Shown: in pieces, positions 6,574-15,906 of the stretch
Layout of the letters: each line of letters begins with the position of its first letter
Position numbering within the stretch: the stretch's first letter is position 1
Source: CAZCVI01 sp964502145
GTDB taxonomy: Bacteria > Acidobacteriota > Aminicenantia > UBA2199
Assembly: GCA_964502145.1 (NCBI GenBank)
Contig: CAZCVI010000013.1
Span: 46,723-110,722 of the forward strand
Direction of reading: 5' to 3'
DNA length: 64,000 nt
Notes under the pieces: model-generated
What the model was told of the DNA's origin: nothing
Seen by the model: only the letters and a program-made list of their open reading frames with translations
The model's database searches: none
Translations under genes and position numbers: made by a program

Positions 6574-9270
6574 TTATTTTAAAATCTTCGAGACTTCCAC
6601 CAATGAGTCCTCGGTCCCAATCGTAATATCAAAACCGCGACTCTTTAATACAGCAATCATTCGAAAATTATCCGTGGTGGTTTCCGCCACCATGCGTCTG
6701 ACATCCCATTTTCCGGCAATTTCCAGGCAGTAATCAGTCAGTATATTCCCCAGTCCCTTGTTTTGCCATTCATCGGTGATCAACACGGCATACTCGGCAG
6801 TTTCATGGTCCGGCGCGGCAATCAAGCGCCCGACACCCACCAGACTGCGCTTCCCTTCACCGTTCCACTCGGCCACAATAGCAATCTCACGATCATAGTC
6901 AATGTAACAGTAATGCGTGGCCGTTTCATGGGACGCCCATTGGAAAAAATAACGGAAGCGGGCATAAATAGTCTCCCGCGAACACTTGCCTAGCATATCC
7001 ATCCATAAGGGTTCGTCTTCCGGTTTAATGGGTCTCAAGGTGAGCACGGTGCCATCTTCCATCTGCATTTCACGGACATATTCTTCAGGATAGGGTTTTA
7101 AGGCCAGATGGTCATAGGGTTTTGCTGGTTTTTCCAGCCGTGTGGGATCGATCACCACGCGGGCATCGAGCGCCATGACTTCCTTTTCGCCTACCAGCAA
7201 GGGATTGATATCCAATTCGCTAATTTCGGGGCAATTGGCTGCCAGATAGGAGAGACGAATCAATATCTCCACCAACTTATCCATATTAACCGGCGGTTTG
7301 CCGCGGTATCCTTCCAGTAAGGGCCATATTTTCAAGGACTCTAACATGCGCCGTGCCAAGCGCTCATTCAGGGGCGGAAATCCCAGGGCCCGATCATTGT
7401 ACAACTCGGCCATAATACCACCACTACCGACGAGAATGATGGTGCCAAATATGGGGTCATACTTTATCCCCAGAATCATCTCCACGGAGTTGGCTATTTT
7501 CACCATGGGTTGCACCGTCACACCGGTAATACGGGCATGGGGTTGGGCAAGGTGGGCCTGGGTAGTAATCCGCAGAAAAGCGGCAGCCACGGCTGGGCCA
7601 TCTGCCAAATTCAGGACTACCCCGCCGACATCACTCTTATGGGTAATATCAGGGGAAAGAATCTTTAAGACCACGGGATACCCAATCTGGTCCGCCCATT
7701 CTACGGCTTGCTGAGCCGTTTCAGCCGCACGTGGACGGGTAGTGGGAATACCATAATATTCCAGCAAGGTCTTGGATTTCTCTTCGGAGAGGATACAATC
7801 GTGAGCCGCACTAGCCGCGGTAATCGAATGCCATAACGCGGGTAACGGTTTTTGCAGCAGAGGAAATTGCACGGGAATATCTTTCGGGGTCTCGTAGAGG
7901 ATTTCCAGGTTCCGTGAATATTCCACCAGCGTCATAAACGCGCGCACACCTTGTTCCGGGGTACTGTAGGTGGGTACACCCGCATCATTCAACAAGCGAA
8001 TCCCTTCCCTCATACGTGTGCCACCCAGCCATACGGCCAGGATCGGTTTGGAGGTTGTTTCCGCCAGTTCGGCCAGTGCTTTGGCCATGGGGGTGGGGTT
8101 GGTCATGGCTTGGGGGGTTAAAATCACCAGCACCGCATCCACGTTTTTATCGGCCAGCACCAAACCGGTGGCTTTCATCATTCGTTTGGAGCGGGCGTCG
8201 CCGAGAACATCCACGGGATTGCCATGGGACCAAGCGGGAGGGAGGGTCTCGTTTAATTTCGCGATGGTTTCAGTAGCCAAAATAGCCAGGGTGCCATGGG
8301 TGGCGATCAAGGCATCGGTGGCAATGACACCGGGGCCACCGGCATTGGTGACAATCGCGAGACGGGGGCCTTTGGGGATTTTTTTCCGGCCTACCAGTTC
8401 AGCACAATCAAAAATATCACCCAATTCCATGACGCGGGACACGCCAGTACGTTGAAATGCAGCATCATAAATAGCATCCTCAGCAGCCATAGCGCCGGTA
8501 TGGGAGGCAGCAACCTGGGCGGATTCGGGGAAACGTCCGGCCTTGTACACGACAATAGGTTTAGTGCGGGCAAAAGCACGGGCGGCAGTCATAAATTTAC
8601 GGGCCTGGGTGATGGATTCCATATATAATATCATGGAATTACTTTTCTCATCCTCGCCAAAATAATCGATCAAATCACCAAACCCAACATCCAGGGCGTT
8701 CCCGACAGAGACAAAATAGGAAAAGCCGATTTTTTCTTCCATGGCCCAATCCAACACGGAAGCGCATAATGCGCCGGACTGGGAAATAAAGGCGACATGT
8801 CCAACCGCAGGCATACCGGTTGCAAAACTGAGGTTCAGGTTCTGGGAAGGTACAATAATGCCCAGACAATTGGGGCCCAGAATGCGCATACCGGGGAATT
8901 CTTTTTGTACAGTTAGGATTTCTTCTTCCAGGGCTTTGCCTTGTGGGCCAGTTTCTTTAAACCCGGAAGAGATAATAATAATGCCCAGGATTCCGGCTTG
9001 GCCGCATTCTCTGACTATACCCGGTACTTTCTCCGGGGCAGTACAGATCACGCCCAGGTCCGGGGTGCGGGGCAGGTGGGCTACATCGGGGTAACATTGA
9101 ATCCCCAGCACCGCTTCATTGTCCGGGTTAACAGGATAAACAACGCCACGGAAACCGCTGCCCACAAGATTTCCCAGTACTTTCCCGCCCACGCTATTGG
9201 GATTGGTAGTGACCCCAATCAGGGCAATGCGGCGGGGATTAAAAATGCGTTCAAGGTGATGAACATCCAT
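6574..9270 (-). CDS. Bifunctional NDP-forming acyl-CoA synthetase / GNAT acetyltransferase
   Basis: 898 residues in one frame; ATG 9270 has AAGGAG 7 nt upstream. The order is CoA-binding Rossmann domain (1-130, ALIGVTTNPNSVGGKV), succinyl-CoA-ligase-like domains (150-450), ATP-grasp (about 490-715, GYPVVLKILSPDITHKSDVGG) and a C-terminal GNAT domain (about 730-895, acetyl-CoA loop QNKGLGN). The architecture is that of Pat/PatZ protein lysine acetyltransferases. SHTGA carries the histidine (H257) that is phosphorylated in ADP-forming acetyl-CoA synthetases, whereas classical Pat proteins are reported to lack it. This protein may therefore retain synthetase activity as well as acetyltransferase activity. 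It lies in the NRPS/radical SAM neighbourhood and might supply acyl-CoA or control acyl-CoA enzymes. Confidence 0.93.
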   Translation of the reverse strand: MDVHHLERIFNPRRIALIGVTTNPNSVGGKVLGNLVGSGFRGVVYPVNPDNEAVLGIQCYPDVAHLPRTPDLGVICTAPEKVPGIVRECGQAGILGIIIISSGFKETGPQGKALEEEILTVQKEFPGMRILGPNCLGIIVPSQNLNLSFATGMPAVGHVAFISQSGALCASVLDWAMEEKIGFSYFVSVGNALDVGFGDLIDYFGEDEKSNSMILYMESITQARKFMTAARAFARTKPIVVYKAGRFPESAQVAASHTGAMAAEDAIYDAAFQRTGVSRVMELGDIFDCAELVGRKKIPKGPRLAIVTNAGGPGVIATDALIATHGTLAILATETIAKLNETLPPAWSHGNPVDVLGDARSKRMMKATGLVLADKNVDAVLVILTPQAMTNPTPMAKALAELAETTSKPILAVWLGGTRMREGIRLLNDAGVPTYSTPEQGVRAFMTLVEYSRNLEILYETPKDIPVQFPLLQKPLPALWHSITAASAAHDCILSEEKSKTLLEYYGIPTTRPRAAETAQQAVEWADQIGYPVVLKILSPDITHKSDVGGVVLNLADGPAVAAAFLRITTQAHLAQPHARITGVTVQPMVKIANSVEMILGIKYDPIFGTIILVGSGGIMAELYNDRALGFPPLNERLARRMLESLKIWPLLEGYRGKPPVNMDKLVEILIRLSYLAANCPEISELDINPLLVGEKEVMALDARVVIDPTRLEKPAKPYDHLALKPYPEEYVREMQMEDGTVLTLRPIKPEDEPLWMDMLGKCSRETIYARFRYFFQWASHETATHYCYIDYDREIAIVAEWNGEGKRSLVGVGRLIAAPDHETAEYAVLITDEWQNKGLGNILTDYCLEIAGKWDVRRMVAETTTDNFRMIAVLKSRGFDITIGTEDSLVEVSKILK

Positions 9271-9379
9271 AATGATCTCCTTATTTAATGATTTATTTCT
9301 TGAAATGCAAGAGTTGACGATTACTTCGCCATGTGAGCTTCAAGAAAGATATAATATTGTAACCAGTATTATACCATAT

Positions 9380-9456
9380 CCTAAATCCATCGCCAAATTT
9401 TTGAAATGGTGGTGGACGATGTGGACTAAGTGGACGATATGGACAAAAAAACTCTT
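9380..9456. repeat. Half copy of the TGGAC-arm element
   Basis: It starts CCTAAATCCATCGCCAA, continues with TTTTTGAAAT and four TGGACnnnn units, and ends in the same AAAAAAACTCTTACTG loop seen at 6421-6567. The complementary right arm is absent. It sits between the phosphopantetheinyl transferase and the acyl-CoA synthetase genes. Confidence 0.75.
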
Positions 9457-9502
9457 ACTGTGGGGGCTATATTAGGTTTAACCGCTTTAAAAAAGAGAAG
9501 AA

Positions 9503-10243
9503 TCAATAGGGCAGTGAGGCACTTTCTCTTTTTTTTTGAAGAGAGCCCTCAACGCGAATAAAATTACGGATGAGAGTAATAGCGGGTATTTTGGAAATAT
9601 GCTGGGGGAAATTGTTATGATTGGCACAAACCCCCATTTTAAAGTGGCTGTCAATGTTATACTGGGAGAGATAAACCCCTTCCAAAGGCGCCCCAGAGAT
9701 GGAAATGGAGAATTGATGGGAATGTGTTTGTTTAACTGAAAAATCCTTTAACGGAAACGTGGTACCTGTACCCAACATTTTAATAAAACTTTCCTTTAAT
9801 GACCAGAGAGTGAAAAAATAAGCGGTTTTGTCTGGCTGGGACATTAAGTCCAAGTGTTCTTCCGGGGAAAAAACATGTTCGGAGACACTTAACTCAATCG
9901 AATGGATGCCTTCAATGTCTATGCCCACGGGCAGGTTGTCCACGGCCAGAACCACCCATTCCAGCGAGTGCGAAATGTTGAAATGAAAGTTTTCCAAACC
10001 ATTATACCAATAAGGTTTCCCGTATTCATTCTCCCCGAATGATATGGTGTGGTTTTGCAATCCAGTTTTGCGAATAATGATAGAACGAATCATCAAGTCG
10101 GCGAATAGAGTTCGTAATTTATCTGCTTCATGGACAAAATTCTTGATACGTTCTTGTTTTAAGGGGTCGACGAAGCTAGTAAGAGCAATGAGTAGCAGGT
10201 CATCTATTTTATCCGGTATTTTTACCGCAAATATTTCCAGCAT
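9503..10243 (-). CDS. Sfp-type 4'-phosphopantetheinyl transferase
   Basis: 246 residues. The conserved motifs are VGIDIE at about residue 116 (Mg-binding Asp), FTLWSLKESFIK at about 150 (W-x-x-KE signature) and an upstream FNISHS. The enzyme moves phosphopantetheine from CoA onto carrier domains. The Sfp-type length and the NRPS on the same strand suggest it activates that synthetase. Start ATG 10243 has no Shine-Dalgarno site; a -10 box ends 6 nt upstream, so the mRNA is probably leaderless. Confidence 0.92.
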   Translation of the reverse strand: MLEIFAVKIPDKIDDLLLIALTSFVDPLKQERIKNFVHEADKLRTLFADLMIRSIIIRKTGLQNHTISFGENEYGKPYWYNGLENFHFNISHSLEWVVLAVDNLPVGIDIEGIHSIELSVSEHVFSPEEHLDLMSQPDKTAYFFTLWSLKESFIKMLGTGTTFPLKDFSVKQTHSHQFSISISGAPLEGVYLSQYNIDSHFKMGVCANHNNFPQHISKIPAITLIRNFIRVEGSLQKKRESASLPY

Positions 10244-10249
10244 GATGCT

Positions 10250-10278
10250 AAAATACCACAGTTATCAGAAATAATCAA
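10250..10278 (-). promoter_or_regulatory. Promoter of the phosphopantetheinyl transferase gene (leaderless)
   Basis: On the minus strand TTGATT (10278-10273), a 17-nt spacer and TATTTT (10255-10250, with TG one base upstream as an extended -10) are followed by only 6 nt before ATG 10243. The expected start of transcription falls on or next to the start codon. Confidence 0.65.
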
Positions 10279-10329
10279 GCCCCTGCTGAGGCTTGTTCAT
10301 CCACGAAACACCCCAAAACCTTTTTCCCT

Positions 10330-10462
10330 TCCTTTATATCTTTTATATTATCTTTCTCTTTTAATCCATATAATCCCTTTAATCTGCGTAATCTGTGGAC
10401 TTTTTTTTCTTTTAAATTCGCGCTAATCCGTGAAAATTCGTGGGCCAAAATCTTTTCTAATC
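10330..10462. repeat. Interspersed AATCTGCGTAATCTGTG repeat, left part, ending at the restriction-modification cassette
   Basis: It contains AATCTGCGTAATCTGTGG and then AATTCGTGGGCCAAAATC, both shared with copies at 12672-12730 and 58806-58892. Its last 19 bases, GCCAAAATCTTTTCTAATC (10444-10462), recur at 12672-12690 with one difference, on the far side of the restriction-modification genes. No gene lies in 10244-10511. Confidence 0.75.
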
Positions 10463-10475
10463 TAGCAAAAGCGAC

Positions 10476-10504
10476 TTGAAGTTTTCCCGGAATCAAGATA
10501 TAAT
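10476..10504 (+). promoter_or_regulatory. Promoter of the DNA methyltransferase gene (leaderless)
   Basis: TTGAAG (10476-10481), a 17-nt spacer and a consensus TATAAT (10499-10504) are followed by 7 nt and then ATG 10512. The TTG that could extend the reading frame upstream is the -35 box itself, which fixes the start at 10512. Confidence 0.8.
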
Positions 10505-10511
10505 AGCCAAT

Positions 10512-11702
10512 ATGAACCCCGAAGACTTCTCCAGACTGTCCGATACCTCGCCTGAAGCAGAGGCCATACAAATCGCTCTTATAAAAAAACTAACCCCAAC
10601 CATCCATTTCCCCCAGACACCGGGTCTTTCTCAGATTGCTCAGAAAATCGAAAGCAAGAATTTCAGCTTTGCTTTTTTTTCATATCAAAATAGCCCAAGG
10701 AAATCGCCTTTGTTATTAAATGGTGATTCCTTGACCGTGTTACAGCACCTGCCGAATGGTTGCATTGATTTTGCCATCACTTCACCGCCCTATTGGGGAA
10801 AGCGGGAATACGAAAACGGCGGCATTGGCATGGAAAAAGACTATAGAGATTTTATCAGGCATTTGGCTACCATTTTTGCAGAATTAAAACGGGTGCTGAA
10901 GCCAGAAGGTTCCTTCTGGTTGAACCTTGGTGATAGCTACAATAGTAAGGGGTTGGTTGGAGTGCCATGGCGTGTCGCCTTCGAGCTGATAGATAATCAA
11001 GGCTGGATTCTACGTAATAGCGTGATATGGAACAAGTTAAAAGGTGGGATGGATAACACTAGGGATCGGCTGGGCAATGTCCATGAAAACATCTTTCATT
11101 TTGTCAAACAGGCCAAAGGCTATTATTATAATGCCGATGCCATACGTTCCAAGCCACGGGAAGCCAAAGTAGTTAATGGGGCCATTGTATCGGCCACAGG
11201 CGTATCGGGAGTTCGATATAAGCGTCAAATTGAATTATCTACCGCTCTTTCTGATACTGAAAAAGCAGCCGCTCTGGGCGCATTAGAGAAGATGTTGGCT
11301 GATATCGGCACCGGGCGTGCATCGGATTTCAGAATGATTATTCGTGGACAACAGCGTTCCACCCATTCTGATATAGAAAAAGTATCGGGACGTGCCAGGG
11401 AGCTTCGCGAAAAAGGATTTTATTTTCTCAAGTACCACCCCAATGGCAGTAAGCCAGGTGATGTATGGGATATTATTCCAGAGGATACGCAGCGCCGCGA
11501 AACCCATTTTGCGCCTTATCCCATTGATTTGTGCCGTCTCCCGATACTGGCCACTTGCCCGGAGAATGGTTTGGTCCTGGACCCCTTCTGCGGCACTGGA
11601 ACCACCCTGGTGGCCGCACGGGAGTTGGGACGAAAGTCAATTGGAATAGATATTTCCTATCGCTACTTGGAAATAGTCCAAAAAAGATGCGAGACCCAAT
11701 AA
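10512..11702 (+). CDS. DNA methyltransferase (N4-cytosine/N6-adenine, beta class) of a type II restriction-modification pair
   Basis: 396 residues. Motif IV TSPPYWGKREY at about residue 90 precedes motif I LDPFCGTGTTLVA near residue 365, the order of beta-class amino-methyltransferases. TSPPYW is most often seen in N4-cytosine or related N6-adenine enzymes. It should methylate the site cut by the adjacent endonuclease. Its stop overlaps the endonuclease ATG by one base (TAATG), which couples the two. The target-recognition region between motifs IV and I (about 170-330) is large. The gene is carried in a cassette flanked by a 19-bp direct repeat. Confidence 0.93.
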   Translation: MNPEDFSRLSDTSPEAEAIQIALIKKLTPTIHFPQTPGLSQIAQKIESKNFSFAFFSYQNSPRKSPLLLNGDSLTVLQHLPNGCIDFAITSPPYWGKREYENGGIGMEKDYRDFIRHLATIFAELKRVLKPEGSFWLNLGDSYNSKGLVGVPWRVAFELIDNQGWILRNSVIWNKLKGGMDNTRDRLGNVHENIFHFVKQAKGYYYNADAIRSKPREAKVVNGAIVSATGVSGVRYKRQIELSTALSDTEKAAALGALEKMLADIGTGRASDFRMIIRGQQRSTHSDIEKVSGRARELREKGFYFLKYHPNGSKPGDVWDIIPEDTQRRETHFAPYPIDLCRLPILATCPENGLVLDPFCGTGTTLVAARELGRKSIGIDISYRYLEIVQKRCETQ

Positions 11703-12553
11703 TGAATAAAATACTGGAGCTGTTTGGACAGTCAGTGGCAAGACCCGACCTGAATTGGAAGACTATTGTAAATGATCAACAATGCATTTATACCCATAAG
11801 AAATGCTACAAAACCCGCAAGAGTGATCCTGATACGGCTATTGGTTCGTGCTCGGTTCTTTATGGTCGTGAGCTACAACCGATCATTATCTGTCCGACCC
11901 GGCTGATTGAACGCCGTCAAATATTTACAGATTGTTTTCACTTATTAACCACCCATGAACCTGGAAATGAGTTGCATATTGTTTCTGAGGTTTCAATTCC
12001 CGGCGGCAGTGTAGATTTCGTTCTCGTGTCTACACGGGATGGTAAGGTAAAAGATTTTGTGGGAATTGAACTCCAGGCTCTTGATACCTCTGGAACGATA
12101 TGGCCGGTGCGCCAAGACTTACTGAAAGAATTGGGCGTACCTCGTGGCGATGAAGGCGAAAAATCGGACAAAAAGTTCGGGATGAACTGGAAAATGACTG
12201 CAAAGACAATTCTTGTTCAGATGCACCATAAGATTCATACGTTTGCGCATGTTAACAAAAAATTAGTGTTGGTGGTTCAAGATAAATTGTTGAATTATAT
12301 GAGGCGTGAATTCAATTTCGATCACCTTCATCATCCAGCCACAATTGGCGACTCCATGCATTTGCATGCCTATCAGATGGACCCACAGGCTGATAAGTCC
12401 TATAAACTCTCCATGCTATCACGATTAAGTACGGATGCGGATGGCATCGCCATTTGTCTGGGGCTTCAGGCGGATGCCCGAATAGAACTGGAACAGATAC
12501 TTCAAGTTTTGCAAGCGAAGATTTCGACCTCTACTCTTTTTATCCCGGTTTAG
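11702..12553 (+). CDS. NotI-like restriction endonuclease
   Basis: 283 residues from ATG 11702, which overlaps the methyltransferase stop. The N-terminal part has cysteines arranged as CIYTHKKC, then GSCSVLYG and IICPTRL, resembling the four-cysteine iron site of NotI-family enzymes. A following GSVDFVLV...VGIELQ segment fits a PD-(D/E)xK-type core (D, then E-x-Q). The position directly behind a methyltransferase supports an endonuclease role. Family assignment is from memory of NotI and is moderately sure. The recognition site cannot be predicted. A longer frame back to 11531 overlaps methyltransferase codons and is not credible. Confidence 0.75.
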   Translation: MNKILELFGQSVARPDLNWKTIVNDQQCIYTHKKCYKTRKSDPDTAIGSCSVLYGRELQPIIICPTRLIERRQIFTDCFHLLTTHEPGNELHIVSEVSIPGGSVDFVLVSTRDGKVKDFVGIELQALDTSGTIWPVRQDLLKELGVPRGDEGEKSDKKFGMNWKMTAKTILVQMHHKIHTFAHVNKKLVLVVQDKLLNYMRREFNFDHLHHPATIGDSMHLHAYQMDPQADKSYKLSMLSRLSTDADGIAICLGLQADARIELEQILQVLQAKISTSTLFIPV

Positions 12554-12671
12554 ACGAGCGCGGCAGTATGAAGGTGGGGGGCCAGTGGTTTTATCTGAGC
12601 GCAATATATATACGAATGATGTTGCTTATTGCAGGCATGGATAACAGCTATTAGTAAAACTCCTTTCGTAC

Positions 12672-12735
12672 GCCAAAATCTTTTTTAATCCGTGTGAATC
12701 ATTTAAATCTGCGTAATCTGTGATCTCTTTTCGTT
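12672..12735. repeat. Interspersed repeat, right part, after the restriction-modification cassette
   Basis: It begins GCCAAAATCTTTTTTAATC (12672-12690) and continues with CGTGTGAATCAT and AATCTGCGTAATCTGTG. Read with the left part at 10330-10462 it resembles the uninterrupted copy at 58806-58892 (opposite orientation) split at this point. Confidence 0.75.
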
Positions 12736-12749
12736 TCTTGATTGCCTGC

Positions 12750-12803
12750 GGCGTCCAGAGGCTTGTCACCCCTCGGGTGTTTGAAAAACCGCCCCTGGAC
12801 GCC
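12750..12803. terminator. Two-stem hairpin between convergent genes
   Basis: GGCGTCCAG (12750-12758) pairs exactly with CTGGACGCC (12795-12803), and inside it CACCC (12767-12771) pairs with GGGTG (12775-12779). It lies between the 3' ends of the endonuclease gene (+) and the efflux permease gene (-). There is no U-run, so termination is inferred from position only; a structured RNA or repeat is possible. Confidence 0.45.
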
Positions 12804-12825
12804 ACAACACTTTTATCTAGTGTAC

Positions 12826-15800
12826 TTATGAACTGATTTTGGCTTTACGAGACGCACGCCAAAGCTTGAACCTCGGCCCCATACGGTCTGTAGTGACATA
12901 AAAAGCGGGCACTACGACCAAACTGAGCACGGTAGAAAGAATCAAACCGCCAATTACGGCAATAGCCATAGGCGCCCGAATCTCAGAACCAGGTCCCAAC
13001 CCCAACGCGGGCGGAATGGCGGCCATCAAGGTGGCAATAGCGGTCATTAAGATGGGCCGCAACCGGATAGGACCGGCTTTCTCCATGGCCTCACGTGCTT
13101 CCATACCCTCTTCTCGAAACTGATTGGCATAATCCACGAGGATGATAGAATTCTTCTTGACTATGCCCATCAATAACAATAATCCGATCATACTGAAAAT
13201 ATTGAGGGTCTGATTGGTAATGGTCAACGCTAAAACAGCACCCACCACGGACAAAGGTAAAATGGTCAACACGGTCACGGGATGCATAAAGGAATTGAAC
13301 TGGGAAGCCAGTACCATATACGCGATGAGTATTCCCATCCACAAGGCAAAAATCAAACTACCTGTAGAATTACGGAACGCCACACTGGCACCACTCAACA
13401 CGGCACGATAGCCGACTGGTAGCTCTTTGGACATACTTTCCACCAATTTTAATGCTTCATCCTGGGCATGTCCGGGTGCCACATTGGCAAATACGGTGAT
13501 AGCCCGTTCCCGGTCACGACGGGTAATGGCTTGTAACGCGGGTTCTTCTTTATAACTGACCAAAGAAGAGAGGGGCACCAACTCACCGGAACGGGTGCGC
13601 ACTTGCAAACGAGCCAAATCCTCGGGTTTGCTTCGTTGATCGGCTAAAAGTTTCAAGCGCACATCCAGACGCCTGCCACCGGAACTGTACTTCCCGGCTC
13701 GCACGCCACCTACGAGTGCATTAAGCGTGGTAGCCACATCATCAATAGAGACGCCAATATCAGCACAACGGGAACGGTCGGGTTCGACACGTAATTCAGG
13801 CATGCCGAGTTGATAATCAGTATCTAAGTCCACCACGAGGCCACTGGCTTGAAGTTTTTTCATCATGGTGTGGCTTAAGTCAATGAGTTGGTTCCAATCG
13901 GACCCACGCACGGAAAACTCGATCGGAAAACCGCGTTGCGCGGTAAAGCCACTCTGGGACATATCCTGAATAACAACACGCACACCGGGAATGGCATTTA
14001 ACTCCTTGCGTAAGATCACGGTAAACTCGCTCTGACTGTATTTTCGCTCGGAAGGAGGCACCAGGGTCAGGAACATCATGCCAGAACTGACACCACCGCC
14101 ACCACCCATACCGCCAATCACGGCAAAACGACGCAATACCTCGGGATGCGTGGCAATCTTGTCTTCGACTCGCCGTAGCAACGTGTTGGTCTCCTGAACA
14201 TCGGAACCAATAGCGGTTTGTATGCGTAACATCATAGTACTTAAATCCTGCGAGGGCACAAATTCTCCGGGTAAGGCTTTCATCAGGAAAATAGAACCCA
14301 GAAAGATAATCAAACTGGCCACCAGGATCAGAACAGGACGTTTAAGGCTCCGCTTTAGCACGGCAGCGTATTTATCACTGAGCCAGGTAAAACTGCGGTC
14401 CACCATCCGGCCAATACGGCCCCGATCTTCACGGGAAGTTTGCAAAAACTGCGCGCACCGGGAAGGCGCGAGAGTGACGGCCTCAACATAGGAAAACAAC
14501 ACGGCCAAACAAAGGGTAATGCCAAACTGCAAGAAAAAACGCCCGATGACACCTGAGATAAACACCACGGGAATAAAAATCGCGATGACAGCCAACGTGG
14601 CGGCAAACGCGGCAAAGGCGATTTCCTTGGTGCCTTCAAGAGCGGCCTTGACCAAAGACTTACCACCCTCGGCATGACGGAAAATGTTTTCCATGACCAT
14701 GATGGCATCATCCACCACAATACCCACGGCTAAAGCCAACCCTAACAGGGTGAACGTGTTGAATGTAAAACCAAGAAAATAAATCACGGCCACGGTTCCC
14801 AATAAAGACATGGGAATGGCCAACACAACGTTCATGGTACTGGATAATGAACCCAGAAACATCCAGCACACGAGCGCGGTTAAAAGGACGGAGAGGAGGA
14901 GTTCGAGTTGAATTTCATGGACAGAGTCCTTGATGTATTTGGTGGAATCCATGTTAATGGCGACAATCATACCTTCGGGCAGGGTTTTTTGCAATTCAGC
15001 CAGTGCTTTTTTTATGCCATCAGCCACGGCTACAGCATTGGAACCGCGCTGCTTTTTTACGCCTAATCCCTGGGCGGGCACGCCGTTCACACGGGCGAGA
15101 CGACGCACATCTTCAAAACCATCTTCCACCATGGCGACATCACTGAGATAAATAGGACTACCTCCCTGCTGGCGGATGACTATATGCTGGAAGGTGGCAA
15201 TATCCACGGCTTCTCCCAGCACGCGGATGTTTATTTCCCGGCCCGTGGTTTCTAAACGCCCGGCAGGTAACTCGATATGCTCGCGTTGTAACGCTAAAAT
15301 CACGTCATTGACGGTCATTCCTTTCTCATCCAAACGGGATGCATCCAACCAGACACGAATGTTTCGTTCCAAAACGCCACCCATGGTGATTTCACCCACA
15401 CCGGGGATGGTCTGTAGTTTTTCCTTGAGGCGATAACGGGCAAAATCGGTGAGCACACGCTGGGGATAGGGACCGGACAGAGCCAACCACATGATGGGCT
15501 GATCCTCGGGGTTGGTTTTGGCAATAGTCGGTGGATCCATGTCGCGGGGTAAGCGGCGCTGGGCCTGCGATACCTTGGTCTGCACATCCTGCAAGGCCAA
15601 ATCAACATTGCGGCTCAAATCAAGTTCCAAGGTGATGTTGGCACTGCCCTGACGGGAGGAAGAGGTGATGGACACGACGCCTTCTACCTGCACCAACGCT
15701 TCTTCGAGTATCTCCACCACGTCATTTTCCATGACCTCGGGGGCGGCACCTTCCCAGGTAGCGGAAACGGAAATAGTGGGAAAATCAACATCTGGAAACT

Positions 15801-15906
15801 GACTGATACCAATACGAAAAGCGGCAACCAAACCAAATAATACGGTAGCTGCCATTAACATCCAGGCAAAAACAGGTTTCTTGACACATACATCGGTTAG
15901 GCTCAT
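12826..15906 (-). CDS. RND efflux permease (AcrB/HAE1 family)
   Basis: 1026 residues, the normal length for this family. It has the usual N-terminal helix (FAWMLMAATVLFGLVA), a GIVVDDAIMVMENI segment with the paired aspartates of the proton relay in TM4, a GIVKKNSIILVDYA segment in the second half with the relay lysine, and two large periplasmic loops. It exports hydrophobic compounds using the proton gradient, together with the adaptor and channel encoded just upstream. The start ATGAGCC overlaps the adaptor stop by 4 nt. The substrate is unknown; export of the product of the nearby biosynthetic genes is possible but unproven. Confidence 0.95.
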   Translation of the reverse strand: MSLTDVCVKKPVFAWMLMAATVLFGLVAAFRIGISQFPDVDFPTISVSATWEGAAPEVMENDVVEILEEALVQVEGVVSITSSSRQGSANITLELDLSRNVDLALQDVQTKVSQAQRRLPRDMDPPTIAKTNPEDQPIMWLALSGPYPQRVLTDFARYRLKEKLQTIPGVGEITMGGVLERNIRVWLDASRLDEKGMTVNDVILALQREHIELPAGRLETTGREINIRVLGEAVDIATFQHIVIRQQGGSPIYLSDVAMVEDGFEDVRRLARVNGVPAQGLGVKKQRGSNAVAVADGIKKALAELQKTLPEGMIVAINMDSTKYIKDSVHEIQLELLLSVLLTALVCWMFLGSLSSTMNVVLAIPMSLLGTVAVIYFLGFTFNTFTLLGLALAVGIVVDDAIMVMENIFRHAEGGKSLVKAALEGTKEIAFAAFAATLAVIAIFIPVVFISGVIGRFFLQFGITLCLAVLFSYVEAVTLAPSRCAQFLQTSREDRGRIGRMVDRSFTWLSDKYAAVLKRSLKRPVLILVASLIIFLGSIFLMKALPGEFVPSQDLSTMMLRIQTAIGSDVQETNTLLRRVEDKIATHPEVLRRFAVIGGMGGGGGVSSGMMFLTLVPPSERKYSQSEFTVILRKELNAIPGVRVVIQDMSQSGFTAQRGFPIEFSVRGSDWNQLIDLSHTMMKKLQASGLVVDLDTDYQLGMPELRVEPDRSRCADIGVSIDDVATTLNALVGGVRAGKYSSGGRRLDVRLKLLADQRSKPEDLARLQVRTRSGELVPLSSLVSYKEEPALQAITRRDRERAITVFANVAPGHAQDEALKLVESMSKELPVGYRAVLSGASVAFRNSTGSLIFALWMGILIAYMVLASQFNSFMHPVTVLTILPLSVVGAVLALTITNQTLNIFSMIGLLLLMGIVKKNSIILVDYANQFREEGMEAREAMEKAGPIRLRPILMTAIATLMAAIPPALGLGPGSEIRAPMAIAVIGGLILSTVLSLVVVPAFYVTTDRMGPRFKLWRASRKAKISS

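Noticed and set aside
9272..9475. 67-residue plus-strand frame with W-T-x-W-T repeats
   Set aside because: It is created by the TGGAC minisatellite in a half element and lacks a ribosome site.
10476..10511. N-terminal extension of the methyltransferase from TTG 10476
   Set aside because: The TTG is the -35 box of a strong promoter whose -10 lies before ATG 10512.
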